From Candidatus Rhodobacter oscarellae (GTDB lineage Bacteria > Pseudomonadota > Alphaproteobacteria > Rhodobacterales > Rhodobacteraceae), in assembly GCF_001078595.1 (NCBI RefSeq), contig NZ_LFTY01000002.1, forward strand, positions 1,074,151 through 1,138,150: 64,000 nt of DNA, in the 5' to 3' direction. The notes under the pieces were generated by a model. That model was given only the letters and a program-made list of their open reading frames with translations. It was not told where the DNA came from and did not search any database. The position numbers were made by a program, and so were the translations under genes. Shown here in pieces: positions 8,938 to 18,055 of this stretch (within the stretch, counting starts at the first letter, position 1; each line of letters starts with the position of its first letter).

Positions 8938-9771
8938 CTATTTGACCGCCCCGGCAGTGAGCCCTGAGACAAGCTTTCGTTGGATGGCCACAAAGACAAC
9001 CAGCATTGGCGTAAGATAAATCGTGCCAAATGCCATAGCGCCAGTAACGTCCCGTTCATATTGGCCGAAAAATTCGGTTACCAGGCCGACGCTTGCCGGC
9101 AGCTTGCCGTCGCTGTTCAGGAAACTGCGTGAAAAGACATATTCGCCGTAGGCTTGCATGAATATCAGCGCGAAGATGATGATCACAGAGTTTCGAACAA
9201 GCGGGAACGCGATGAACCGGAACAGTCGCCATCCTGTGCACCCATCCACCGCTGCGGCCTCGATAACCTCTTTTGGGATTTTCAGGAATGATGGCCTGAG
9301 CAAAATGATCACAAAGGGGATCGACTTTGCCGAGGCCGCAATTACCACGGCGGCCCTTGTATCAAGCAGAAACAGGTTGCTGAAAATCACATAAAGCGGC
9401 GTCGCCATGAGCGCAGCGGGCAGCATCTGCAGAACGACAATTGTGATCAGGATCGCATCAATCCATTTTCCGCGGATGCGCACAAGCGCCCAAGACGCGC
9501 CGACGCCAAGGCCCATTGTCAGAAGAGATATTCCCGTCGCGATGATCAGGCTGTTGGACAGGTATTGGGCGACATTCGCTTCGGCAATAACACGCAGGAT
9601 ATTGAGCGTCGGCTCCTCTGGCCAAAGCGCGGGCGGGAACCTGTCGATCTCTTTCGGGCCCTTGAGCGAAGTGATGTAGAACCAGTAGATCGGGAAAAGG
9701 AACAAGAGTAGCAGAAGACCGGCAAGGATTGGGCCGGCCAGTTTTCGATGTGTTTGAAAAGCTGTGCTCAT
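8938..9771 (-). CDS. Carbohydrate ABC transporter permease, MalG/CUT1 type
   Basis: 277 residues with six predicted membrane helices, starting MSTAFQTHRKLAGPILAGLL. The EAA loop that contacts the ATPase is EAAAVDGCTGWRLFRFIAFP near residue 190. It is the last gene of the minus-strand operon and overlaps the upstream permease by four bases (ATGA), so the two are translated together as a heterodimeric channel in the inner membrane. In CUT1 importers the MalG-like subunit is usually encoded last, as here. The substrate is likely an oligosaccharide, judging from the GH31 enzyme across the divergent promoter. Confidence 0.93.
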   Translation of the reverse strand: MSTAFQTHRKLAGPILAGLLLLLFLFPIYWFYITSLKGPKEIDRFPPALWPEEPTLNILRVIAEANVAQYLSNSLIIATGISLLTMGLGVGASWALVRIRGKWIDAILITIVVLQMLPAALMATPLYVIFSNLFLLDTRAAVVIAASAKSIPFVIILLRPSFLKIPKEVIEAAAVDGCTGWRLFRFIAFPLVRNSVIIIFALIFMQAYGEYVFSRSFLNSDGKLPASVGLVTEFFGQYERDVTGAMAFGTIYLTPMLVVFVAIQRKLVSGLTAGAVK

Positions 9772-10649
9772 ACCACGTCATCCACGCGCGAAAAGTAGAC
9801 ATAAAACCCGCCTACAACCGTGACAAACAGCAGCATCGCCGTGGCAATTGTGGATCCTTTGCCGATCTCGAATGTCAGGAAGGAGAACTCCCACGACCAG
9901 TATTGCATCACAAGGCTGGCCCCTGCCGGGCCCCCGCTGGTCATCGCCGCAAACAGCTCAAACTGTTGCAGGGTGAAGATGATGCCCAGGGAAATCACGG
10001 TAACGATGGTTGGGATCATCGAGGGCAAGGTGACATGGCGAAACCGGCTCCAGGCATTTGCGCCGTCCATCCGTGCGGCCTCGTACAGGTTGCTGGGGAT
10101 CGCCAGAAGGCCAACCGTTAGAAAAATCATGTTGAACGGGATGCCAAGCCAGATATTGGCAATCGTGACGCTGTAAAGCGCATAATCAGGATCGGTCAGC
10201 CACCCAATCGGCGCATCGACGATCCCGAGGCTGGTGAGCGCGTAGTTCAGAATTCCGATCTTCTGCGAGAAGATCGAGACCCAGATTATGCCGACGGCAA
10301 TCTGCGGTGTGATCCATGACACCAGAAACAGCCCGCGCATCACGTCCCGCCCGACGAACCGCGACACAAAAACCAGCGCGAGCCCGAAGCCGACCACAAA
10401 CTGAATGGAGACCGAAAGGCATAGGAAAATCACGGTATTGGAGAACACAGACCAGGCCTTCGCGGATCCAAGCGTGTCCCGGTAGTTCTCAAAGCCGACC
10501 CATTCATGCACGATCCGATTGATCTTGAACGGGTCGATCTCCTGAAAGCTCAGGATCACGGTGTAAATCAGGGGAATGCCGGCAAAGACCAGCAAGAACA
10601 GGATTGCTGTCGCAAGCATTGCAAATTCGAAGGTTGCCCCGCGTTTCAT
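9768..10649 (-). CDS. Carbohydrate ABC transporter permease, MalF/UgpA type
   Basis: 293 residues starting MKRGATFEFAMLATAILFLL, with six membrane helices and an EAA loop EAARMDGANAWSRFRHVTLP near residue 205. It pairs with the downstream MalG-type permease. The start lies 86 bp after the solute-binding protein stop, and the gap holds a strong hairpin. No ATP-binding subunit gene is present in the operon, so the importer must use an ATPase encoded elsewhere. Confidence 0.93.
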   Translation of the reverse strand: MKRGATFEFAMLATAILFLLVFAGIPLIYTVILSFQEIDPFKINRIVHEWVGFENYRDTLGSAKAWSVFSNTVIFLCLSVSIQFVVGFGLALVFVSRFVGRDVMRGLFLVSWITPQIAVGIIWVSIFSQKIGILNYALTSLGIVDAPIGWLTDPDYALYSVTIANIWLGIPFNMIFLTVGLLAIPSNLYEAARMDGANAWSRFRHVTLPSMIPTIVTVISLGIIFTLQQFELFAAMTSGGPAGASLVMQYWSWEFSFLTFEIGKGSTIATAMLLFVTVVGGFYVYFSRVDDVV

Positions 10650-10689
10650 CCGAAACCCTTACTGCACGTTTTTTCTTATTTTGGAGAAT

Positions 10690-10720
10690 GGCCGCCCCGT
10701 CAGTGCATGATGGGGCGGCC
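10690..10720 (-). terminator. Intra-operon hairpin between binding protein and permease genes
   Basis: GGCCGCCCC at 10690-10698 pairs perfectly with GGGGCGGCC at 10712-10720 across a 13-base loop. There is no clear T-run after it on the minus strand. It is therefore better read as an mRNA-stabilising or partial-termination hairpin, like that between malE and malF, giving more binding protein than permease. Confidence 0.7.
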
Positions 10721-10735
10721 TGCTCGTAGTAAGGC

Positions 10736-11953
10736 TTAGTTGCCCAGGACGTCGTCAACTTCTGCGGCGGCCGTTGCCATCGCTTCTGCGGCTGTCGCTT
10801 CGCCAACCAGCGCAGACTGAAGCGCGTCTTGGATCGCTCGCGAAATGCGGGGCCACTCAGGATGGGGTCCGCGAACCGACGCGTATTTCATCTGCTCGTT
10901 GAAGACCCCGAAAGCCTTGGCAAAGTTTTCAGGATTTGAGTCGACCCCGCCAAAGGCAGGCAAAAGCCCAAAGCGGTTCCACATGTCCGCGTCATGCTTG
11001 TGGAACCAGTCGATAAAGGCAAATGCCGCTTCTGGATGCTCTGTTTCGGCATTGACCAGATGGGCAAATTCACCCAATGCTGAGGACCGCCGATCCGACC
11101 CGTCCATCGTCGGCAGCAGTGTGACCCGCCAGTCAAATTCAGCGCTTTCCGACATCCGGTTCAATTCCCATGGACCGGAGATATGCATCGCGGTTTTGCC
11201 AGAATTGAACACGCCGGTCAGATCCCACTGACCCGTGTTGATTGCATCCGGGTTCACATTTCCGCTCTGATACAGGCGCGCCCAGAACTCCAGCGCAGCA
11301 ATGGCGCCTTCGCTGTTCAGGTTATCCCACCCTGCGCCAGCCATTTGAATCCACGGCAGGAACTGAAACGTCCCCTCTTCGTTCGCCGCGGCCGAGAAAG
11401 ACAGGCCTGAGACACCGTTTTCGGGATCATTCAACGCCGCGGCAGCCTGTTCAAGCTCGCTCCACGTGGCGGGAGGATTGTCTGGATCAAGTCCTGCGGC
11501 CTCAAACAAATCGGCGTTGTAGTAAAGCGCGATTGTGTTGGCCGCTTTGGGGATGCCAAACAGACGACCCTCCCAGGTGCTCGCTGCGCGAGGTCCGGCG
11601 AACATGGCGTCCACGTCGAAATTCTCGGCAGTGGCGGCAAGGTCGGTCAGATCATACAGCAACCCGCGCGAACTAAAGATCGCCACCTCGGGGTTGTCGA
11701 TTTCAACGATATCAGGCGCGGTTTTGGTGGCAAAGGCGCGCACAGTGTCCGGCACCAAGGACGAGAAATCCCGAATGCCAAGGACGATCTCGATTTCGTC
11801 TTGCGATGCGTTGAATTCTTGGACCAGCTGGCCCGTCGCACCGTTGCCGTCCTGGCTCCACATTGTGATCTGGATCGGCTCCGCAAGCGCAGTTGTTGCG
11901 GGTATTGCCAGCAGACCGGCCGTGACCGACCTGATTACGTTTCCGAACGTCAT
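10736..11953 (-). CDS. Extracellular sugar solute-binding protein (ABC importer)
   Basis: 405 residues from the ATG at 11953 (MTFGNVIRSVTAGLLAIPAT), with GGGAG about ten bases upstream; a longer frame to 12046 would overlap lacI and spoil the signal peptide. Cleavage is expected after ALA, giving EPIQITMWSQDGNG. The fold is the CUT1 family-1 binding protein type (MalE-like), with ATWSELEQAAAAL and the hinge and lobe patterns typical of the family. It captures sugar in the periplasm for the two downstream permeases. Only 23 bp separate it from lacI, so the operon is probably lacI-first and autoregulated. Confidence 0.92.
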   Translation of the reverse strand: MTFGNVIRSVTAGLLAIPATTALAEPIQITMWSQDGNGATGQLVQEFNASQDEIEIVLGIRDFSSLVPDTVRAFATKTAPDIVEIDNPEVAIFSSRGLLYDLTDLAATAENFDVDAMFAGPRAASTWEGRLFGIPKAANTIALYYNADLFEAAGLDPDNPPATWSELEQAAAALNDPENGVSGLSFSAAANEEGTFQFLPWIQMAGAGWDNLNSEGAIAALEFWARLYQSGNVNPDAINTGQWDLTGVFNSGKTAMHISGPWELNRMSESAEFDWRVTLLPTMDGSDRRSSALGEFAHLVNAETEHPEAAFAFIDWFHKHDADMWNRFGLLPAFGGVDSNPENFAKAFGVFNEQMKYASVRGPHPEWPRISRAIQDALQSALVGEATAAEAMATAAAEVDDVLGN

Positions 11954-11976
11954 GATAAGTCTCCCTCTCGTTTCAT

Positions 11977-13011
11977 TTATGGTTGTTGTGGTAGATTGAA
12001 CCGCGTGAACACCTGCACTTGCTGAAAGCCAGCCTTTGGCTTCCACAGCGGCTCATTCAATGTGCGTAAAAGACTGACGAAGGCCGTGTTGACCATGTCC
12101 TTTACGTCGCTTGCCACCACGAAGTTCAGATCTTGCGACAGCAGAAGTTTGCGACTCAGGGAGGTTAAATCTGTGGCAACCGTGACCGGTTTTCCGGCCT
12201 GGCTGGCAGTCAACGCAGCCATTTGCGCACCAAGCCCGCCACCGGTCATATAGGCCCCGGTCAATGCGTGGGGCCCAAGCTCTTTGATGGCGTGCGCGGC
12301 GATATCATCCTCGGAATCCTGATTGCGCCCCACAAAGGTTTTGATCCGGGACGGGTCTATGCCAATCCCGCGCAGCGCTGTGCAAAACCCCACATAGCGT
12401 GCTTCGTGATCCTCCTGCAGAGCGGCGGGCTTGAGCACCGCAACCGGCCCGTCCACACGCTCCAGCGTCGGGGCCAAAAGGCAGGCCGCCGTGGCGCCAA
12501 GATCACGGTTATTGGGGCCCACAAACAAGGTGCGCGCCGATGTCGGGATCTCGGTGACGATCGTCGCAATTCTGACGCCGTTAGCCTCAAGGCGTGCGAT
12601 GGCCTCGACCACGGCCGGATCATTCGGCGCCAGCACCGCGCACCCATCCAACTCTTCCGCAAAAGCTTCAAAATTCTCAGCAAAAGCGGCCGGATCCGTT
12701 TCGTCGCATTTCAGCATGTGAACTGAAGCGCCGGCAAGTTCCAGCTCTTCGTCCAGGTCTGCGGCTTGATCCGCTAGGCCCTTGAGAAACTCTACATCCC
12801 AGTCTGGAATGACCAACCCGAGGCGCCGTATTTTCCCGCGCGCCAATGTGGATGCGGCAAGGTTCGGGCGATAGCCGAGCGCCTCAATCGCCTCCTTGAC
12901 GCGGGCAATGGTGCCGTTGCGCGGTTTGCCCCGGCCATGGATGACGCGATCAACCGTGGCCGGGCTTACTCCGGCTCTGTCCGCAACGTCTTCAATGGTC
13001 GTAACAGGCAT
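11977..13011 (-). CDS. LacI-family transcriptional repressor
   Basis: 344 residues. The N-terminal helix-turn-helix TTIEDVADRAGVSPATVDRV then IHGRGKPR is a classic LacI DNA-binding domain (residues 3-30), followed by the YRPN hinge motif and a periplasmic-binding-protein-like sugar-sensing domain. It probably binds the two AGGTGCGCACCT palindromes at 13037-13054 and 13125-13138 between itself and the divergent GH31 gene, and so controls both its own operon and the glycosidase. Inducer unknown. Confidence 0.92.
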   Translation of the reverse strand: MPVTTIEDVADRAGVSPATVDRVIHGRGKPRNGTIARVKEAIEALGYRPNLAASTLARGKIRRLGLVIPDWDVEFLKGLADQAADLDEELELAGASVHMLKCDETDPAAFAENFEAFAEELDGCAVLAPNDPAVVEAIARLEANGVRIATIVTEIPTSARTLFVGPNNRDLGATAACLLAPTLERVDGPVAVLKPAALQEDHEARYVGFCTALRGIGIDPSRIKTFVGRNQDSEDDIAAHAIKELGPHALTGAYMTGGGLGAQMAALTASQAGKPVTVATDLTSLSRKLLLSQDLNFVVASDVKDMVNTAFVSLLRTLNEPLWKPKAGFQQVQVFTRFNLPQQP

Positions 13012-13036
13012 CCGATTCCCCTTGCCCGAAGGCTTA

Positions 13037-13054
13037 ATAAGGTGCGCACCTTAT
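13037..13054. promoter_or_regulatory. LacI-type operator 1
   Basis: A perfect 18-bp palindrome, ATAAGGTGCGCACCTTAT, 26 bases upstream of the lacI start. Its core is shared with the second site 86 bp away centre to centre, close to eight helical turns, which would allow looping by a tetrameric repressor. Confidence 0.8.
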
Positions 13055-13124
13055 GTCAACAAACAGCAAAATAGGACGATAGTGGATCATTGCGTCATTC
13101 TTCATGAAACTAATGGCTTGTGGT

Positions 13125-13138
13125 GAGGTGCGCACCTC
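13125..13138. promoter_or_regulatory. LacI-type operator 2
   Basis: A perfect 14-bp palindrome, GAGGTGCGCACCTC, 44 bases upstream of the GH31 start codon. It shares the 12-base core AGGTGCGCACCT with operator 1. Confidence 0.8.
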
Positions 13139-13181
13139 TTTATGCCAAGGGGCGATAGAAAAACAGGCAGGGGGTCCTAGT

Positions 13182-15131
13182 ATGCCTAACTTAACCGCAC
13201 ATGAGGGCGCTCTTGTTTGGAGAAACGGCCATCAAACGCTGAGGGTTGAGGCATGGGGCGGTGACTCCCTGCGCGTGCGGGCCACCTTGTGGGCGCGCTT
13301 GGCCGAGGATCGGGTCGGCGCCTTGCTCGCGCTTGAACCCTGCGATCCCACGATCACTATTGAGAACGGCTTGGGCCGCATCGCCAATGGGCGGATTTCC
13401 TGCGAAATCAACCAAGACAGTGGCGACCTCACGTTTTTCCGCGATGACCTGCCCATCCTGAGAGAACAAAGCTCCTATACCATTGATGTGGTCATGCCCG
13501 CGCGTCGCTTGAGCCATGGCGATGGGGAGCTGCTTGATGTTGAGGTGGATTTTGATTCCGACGCGGACGAGGTGTTCTACGGGCTGGGGCAAAACCCCAA
13601 TGGGGCGCTGAACCAAAAGGGCAACCACATCGCGTTTCGTCAGCAAAATGGAACGGTTTCGGTGCCCTTTGCGGTGTCCAGCAAAGGCTACGGGCTGTTC
13701 TGGAACAACCCCTCGATCGGTGGCGTGTCCCTGAACAACAATCGCAGCCTGTGGCGCGCTAAGGGCTGTGTTCAGCTGGATTATTGGATCACTGTGGGCA
13801 GTGGGCAAAAAGAGATCGTGCAGAACTATACCCGGGCAACCGGGTTGGCGCCAAAATTCCCCGACTGGGCCTCTGGGTTCTGGCAGTCCCGCCTGCGCTA
13901 TGAGACCCGGGACGAACTTGAGAGCGTTGCTAAGACCCATCTCGACAAGGGGTATCCCCTGTCGGTGATCGTCATCGACTATTTCAACTGGACCAAACAC
14001 GGGGAATGGAAGTTCAACGCCCCAGATTGGCCCGACCCCACCGACATGGTCACAAAGCTTGAGGATCAGGGGGTGAAAACCATGATCTCAATCTGGCCCT
14101 CGGTGAACCCGCTGGCCGAGAACTTTGCCGAGCTGGACAGCAACGGATACCTCATCCGGTCCCGTGAAGGGTCCCATCTGAAAACCCCGTTTCTGGAGCG
14201 CGGCGTCGAAGGCCAGGTCAACATCACCTATTACGATGCCACCAATCCTGAGGCCCGCAAATACGTCTGGGAACGGTGCAAAGACGGGTATTACAAGCAC
14301 GGCATCAAGCTGTGGTGGCTTGATGCCTGCGAGCCGGAACTCTACCCGGATTCTCACGAGAACACGCTTTATTGGGCCGGGGCCGGGTCGGCTGTGACCA
14401 ACGCCTATCCCTATTTCAATGCCATGGCCTTTTATGACGGGATGAAATCCGAAGGCGAGGAAGACGTGCTTTTGCTGAGCCGCTCGGCCTGGGCCGGCAG
14501 TCAACGGTTCGGTGCATTGGTCTGGACCGGTGATGTAAAGTCGACATTCCGAGCCCTGTCCGAGCAGATCAAAATGGGGCTAAACATGGCGGCCAGTGGC
14601 ATGTCATGGTGGACCACGGATATCGGAGGCTTTCAGGGCGGCCATGCCGAAGATCCGGAATTCCGTGAATTGCTTATCCGCTGGTTTCAGTTCGGGGTTT
14701 TCTGCCCGGTCTGTCGACTGCACGGCAACCGGCTGCCGTCCGATTACATAAATGGCGGCCCCAATGAGCTTTGGTCTTATGGCCCCGAAGTCGAAGACAT
14801 TCTGGCCGAGCAATTGCAACATCGCGAAGCCCTAAGGCCTTATGTCCACGATCAAATGGCGGCATATCAGACCCACGGGACGCCAGTGATGCGCTCTCTT
14901 GCCATGGAGTTCCCCGAGGATGACGCGGCTCTTGCCATTGACGACACCTATATGTTTGGCGACGCGTATCTTGTGGCTCCGGTGATCGAATATGGCGCGC
15001 GCAGCCGACAGGTTTATCTACCAAAAGGGTCCGATTGGGTCTGCTACTGGACAGGTGCAACGTTTGAAGGCGGACAGTGGATCACAGCCGATGCCCCCCT
15101 GCACACCATGCCCGTGTTCAAACGAAACTGA
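13182..15131 (+). CDS. Glycoside hydrolase family 31 (alpha-glucosidase / alpha-xylosidase type)
   Basis: 649 residues from the ATG at 13182 (MPNLTAHEGALVWRNG), with AGGGGGT upstream; an earlier ATG at 13104 would run through operator 2. There is no signal peptide, so it acts in the cytoplasm on imported sugar. GH31 landmarks are the nucleophile region KLWWLDACEPE (near residue 380) and the acid/base region RFGALVWTGDVKSTF (near residue 450), followed by GMSWWTTDIGGFQGG. It is transcribed divergently from the LacI/ABC operon. Family members remove terminal alpha-glucosyl or alpha-xylosyl units, or sulfoquinovose; sequence reading alone does not settle which. Confidence 0.92.
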   Translation: MPNLTAHEGALVWRNGHQTLRVEAWGGDSLRVRATLWARLAEDRVGALLALEPCDPTITIENGLGRIANGRISCEINQDSGDLTFFRDDLPILREQSSYTIDVVMPARRLSHGDGELLDVEVDFDSDADEVFYGLGQNPNGALNQKGNHIAFRQQNGTVSVPFAVSSKGYGLFWNNPSIGGVSLNNNRSLWRAKGCVQLDYWITVGSGQKEIVQNYTRATGLAPKFPDWASGFWQSRLRYETRDELESVAKTHLDKGYPLSVIVIDYFNWTKHGEWKFNAPDWPDPTDMVTKLEDQGVKTMISIWPSVNPLAENFAELDSNGYLIRSREGSHLKTPFLERGVEGQVNITYYDATNPEARKYVWERCKDGYYKHGIKLWWLDACEPELYPDSHENTLYWAGAGSAVTNAYPYFNAMAFYDGMKSEGEEDVLLLSRSAWAGSQRFGALVWTGDVKSTFRALSEQIKMGLNMAASGMSWWTTDIGGFQGGHAEDPEFRELLIRWFQFGVFCPVCRLHGNRLPSDYINGGPNELWSYGPEVEDILAEQLQHREALRPYVHDQMAAYQTHGTPVMRSLAMEFPEDDAALAIDDTYMFGDAYLVAPVIEYGARSRQVYLPKGSDWVCYWTGATFEGGQWITADAPLHTMPVFKRN

Positions 15132-15639
15132 CGCCACAAAAGACGCGCGGCGTGGCGCGGATCGGTCTCGATACTCCAAACAAGAAACACGGGCCTTCAT
15201 CCGTCAGCCCCGAACTAGGCCTCAAGATTGGGTCGGGTGAATGGTTTGTGTAGGTGGCGCCATCGGGCTTTAGAGAACAACGCGGTTGCAAAAGATTGCC
15301 GGCCTAGAACCAGGGGCAACACCTGGATCAAAGCAAGCCCCTTGTCCCGTCGGGAAGTTGAGACACCAAATTCCGGATCCGTGAGATCAGGGGGAAGCCG
15401 CAAAGAAAGTTCTAGGATTGGTGGCCTTACCCTGCTTTTCCGCAGACGCACCAGGCGGCTGATCCTTTTCCGCGGAACCAGCCCCGCCTCATCCCGACCC
15501 GTTGGGTCCAGCTCCAGCCGGTCATGCACTAACAATCAAATCCGACCACTCAAGTGGGGCTATTCCAGTCTCAACCACAAATCTTGCCGGTTCACGTCGC
15601 CAACCAAAGGCAGCTTCACCACTTGACAAGCAACGTCGA
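15132..15639. other. Non-coding stretch after the GH31 gene
   Basis: About 500 bp with overlapping short frames on both strands (for example 15215-15535 minus and 15228-15626 plus). They have no convincing start signals and no family I recognise. It may be decayed mobile-element sequence; I cannot support a gene. Confidence 0.5.
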
Positions 15640-15662
15640 TTCGTAAGATACTATTTTACGAA
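15623..15662 (+). promoter_or_regulatory. Promoter with overlapping operator-like inverted repeat before the SDR gene
   Basis: TTGACA at 15623-15628 is followed 18 bases later by GATACT (15647-15652), a plausible sigma-70 promoter. An inverted repeat, TTCGTAA at 15640-15646 and TTACGAA at 15656-15662, covers the -10 region, the arrangement expected for a TetR- or MarR-like repressor. No such regulator gene is encoded nearby. It would control the cluster starting at 15701. Confidence 0.6.
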
Positions 15663-15700
15663 GAACGTTCATATGGAAAGTTAGCAGTTGGGGAACCGCT

Positions 15701-16546
15701 ATGGCCCGCACCGTTCTTATCACCGGTTGCTCATCCGGCTTCGGCAAACTGGCAGCAAAGAGCTTCCTCGCGCAGCAATGGAACGTCATTGCCACCATGC
15801 GCGCGCCCGAAAGGGAATCCGAGCTGATCTCTGGGGACAATCTGATCCTGGCGCGGTTAGATGTGACCGATCCCAGCTCGATCCGTGCCGCTGTGGAGGC
15901 AGGCAGCGACCGGTTTGGCGGCATTGACGTTCTGGTGAACAACGCAGGCTATGGCGGCCACGCGCTGTTCGAAGAGGCCACCGACGCCTCGATCCACGCG
16001 ATGTTTGAGACCAATGTGTTCGGGCCGATGAACACGATGCGCGCGGTGATGCCAGGAATGCGCAAACAGGGCGGCGGGACCATCATTAATGTCTCTTCCA
16101 TGGCGGGGCTGATACCCGTGCCCGGGAACTCGGTCTACACGGCCTCAAAACACGCGCTGAACGGTCTGAGCGAAGCCATGGCACTGGAATGCGCGCCCTT
16201 CGGGATCAAGGTGCGGATTGTCGAGCCCGGTGCTTTTCCGACGACACAATTCCTAGCGAATGTGGATACCCGCTCTGCGGGCAATGACGCCCAGTTGAAG
16301 GCCTATGAGACCAAGTTGCGTGCACATTTTGCGGCGCAGGTGGCACAGTCAGCAGCACAGAGCGGCGCAGCGGCCGATCCGCAGGATGTGGCGGACAAAA
16401 TCTTTGAATGCGCGACGCAGGAGACGCCGGTGCACAACCCGGTTGGCGCGGATGCAGGAATGCTGGTGGGCATGATGGCCGCCGCATCTTCGCGGCAGGA
16501 CTTTCTGGACCAAGTGGCACCGATGCTGACTCCGCAAGACCTGTGA
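15701..16546 (+). CDS. Short-chain dehydrogenase/reductase (classical SDR)
   Basis: 281 residues starting MARTVLITGCSSGFGKLAAK. The NAD(P)-binding motif TGCSSGFG is at residues 8-15, NNAG near 87, the catalytic Ser region INVSSMAGL near 133 and the YTASK Tyr-Lys pair near 146-150, so the active site is complete. It oxidises or reduces an alcohol/carbonyl pair; the substrate is not identifiable. It is first in a same-strand series (SDR, aldehyde dehydrogenase, second reductase, small protein, CruF-like protein) behind a promoter with an operator-like repeat. Confidence 0.9.
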   Translation: MARTVLITGCSSGFGKLAAKSFLAQQWNVIATMRAPERESELISGDNLILARLDVTDPSSIRAAVEAGSDRFGGIDVLVNNAGYGGHALFEEATDASIHAMFETNVFGPMNTMRAVMPGMRKQGGGTIINVSSMAGLIPVPGNSVYTASKHALNGLSEAMALECAPFGIKVRIVEPGAFPTTQFLANVDTRSAGNDAQLKAYETKLRAHFAAQVAQSAAQSGAAADPQDVADKIFECATQETPVHNPVGADAGMLVGMMAAASSRQDFLDQVAPMLTPQDL

Positions 16547-16564
16547 TGGGGAAGGAGCGATACA

Positions 16565-18010
16565 ATGACCAGACTTCCGCGCTATGAGAAAATCTTCCGG
16601 AACGGTGATTGGGTTGTGCCCAGCGCGACCGAATTCGCCACCCTGATCAACCCGGCCGATGGGTCGGTCAGCGGGCAGGCGGTGCGCGCCGGCGTCGAAG
16701 ACCTCGACCGCGCGGTCGCTGCGGCCAAGGCGGCCTTTCCGGCCCGGTCGCAGGTCTCTGTCGCAGACCGCGTCGCCTATCTGCAGGCCTTCGCCACCGA
16801 ATACGAAAAACATGTGGACCGGCTGGAGCGGGCGGTCATGACCGATATCGGCGCGCCCATCGGCGTGGCGAAGATGATGCATGCAGGCATTGGTATCGAG
16901 GTGATCCGCAGCATTATCGGCGCGTTGCAATCCTTCGAATTCGACACCCGTCAGGGCAGCACTCTGGTCACCCGCGAGCCGGTGGGCGTGGTCGGGCTGA
17001 TTGCGCCCTGGAACGGTCCGGCGGTTATGTTCTGTGGCAAGGTCTGTTCGGCCATCGCGGCGGGCTGCACCATCGTCTTCAAGCCGGCCGAACTGGCCAC
17101 ACATTCGGCCATGGTCCTGGCCGAAGCGCTGGTGGCGGCCGGTCTACCTGACGGCGTGTTCAACCTGGTGCTGGGCAAGGGTTCGGTGGTGGGCGAGGCC
17201 ATGTCGACCCATCCGGATATCGACTACATCTCGTTCACCGGGTCGACCCAGGTGGGCACCGGGATCGGCCAGAAGGCCGCGGCACAGGCCAAGAAGGTCG
17301 GGCTGGAGCTGGGCGGCAAATCCGCCTTCATCGTGCTCCCCGAGGTTGATATCAACAAGGCGGCCACTGACGCTGTCATGGCCTGCATGCTGAACTCGGG
17401 CCAGATCTGTGCGGCGGGCACGCGCACCTTGGTGCCCGCGGACATCTACGAGGAATTCACCCAGGCCATGGCCGCGGCCCTGTCGACGCTCAAGGTCGGC
17501 CTGCCCGAGAGCGACGCCTTCATCGGCCCCGTCGCGTCGCAGCACCAATGGGACACCGTTCAGAGCTACATCCGTATCGGGATCGACGAAGGCGCCCGGC
17601 TGGTCGCCGGCGGTCCGGGCAAACCAGAGGGGCTGGAGGCCGGTTCGTTCGTCAAACCGACGATGTTTGCCGATGTCACCAATGACATGCGCATTGCCCG
17701 CGAAGAGATCTTTGGCCCCGTCGCTACGATCATCGCCTATGACACGGTGGAACAGGCGGTCGAGATTGCCAATGACTCGCCCTATGGCCTGTCCGGCTAT
17801 GTCTATGGCTCCGACCACGCGCTGGCGCTGTCCGTGGCCCGGCGGCTGCGCACCGGCACGGTGCGCGTGAATGCGCTGGACCAGGATCCCAGCGCGCCCT
17901 GGGGCGGCTACAAGCAATCCGGTATCGGTCGCGAGGCGGGGGCCTGGGGCATCGAGGACATGCTCGAAGTGAAGTCCATCAACAACTACTTTGCGGCTGA
18001 TGCCGCTTGA
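16565..18010 (+). CDS. NAD(P)-dependent aldehyde dehydrogenase
   Basis: 481 residues starting MTRLPRYEKIFRNGDWVVPS, with GGAG a few bases upstream. Family landmarks are VGLIAPWNGP, FTGSTQVGTGIG, the general-base Glu in LELGGKSAF (near residue 250) and the catalytic Cys in NSGQICAAGTR (near residue 280). It oxidises an aldehyde to the acid in the cytoplasm. Placed 18 bp after the SDR, it probably takes the aldehyde formed by one of the two neighbouring reductase/dehydrogenase enzymes. Confidence 0.93.
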   Translation: MTRLPRYEKIFRNGDWVVPSATEFATLINPADGSVSGQAVRAGVEDLDRAVAAAKAAFPARSQVSVADRVAYLQAFATEYEKHVDRLERAVMTDIGAPIGVAKMMHAGIGIEVIRSIIGALQSFEFDTRQGSTLVTREPVGVVGLIAPWNGPAVMFCGKVCSAIAAGCTIVFKPAELATHSAMVLAEALVAAGLPDGVFNLVLGKGSVVGEAMSTHPDIDYISFTGSTQVGTGIGQKAAAQAKKVGLELGGKSAFIVLPEVDINKAATDAVMACMLNSGQICAAGTRTLVPADIYEEFTQAMAAALSTLKVGLPESDAFIGPVASQHQWDTVQSYIRIGIDEGARLVAGGPGKPEGLEAGSFVKPTMFADVTNDMRIAREEIFGPVATIIAYDTVEQAVEIANDSPYGLSGYVYGSDHALALSVARRLRTGTVRVNALDQDPSAPWGGYKQSGIGREAGAWGIEDMLEVKSINNYFAADAA

Positions 18011-18055
18011 CCGCAAATTCGCCTGCTTGTCGCGGGTCTGATCGGAGTTTCGACT

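Noticed and set aside
15228-15626. 132-codon frame and opposing 106-codon frame after GH31
   Set aside because: No ribosome site, low-complexity Arg/Ser composition and no family match that I can recall; possibly decayed mobile DNA.
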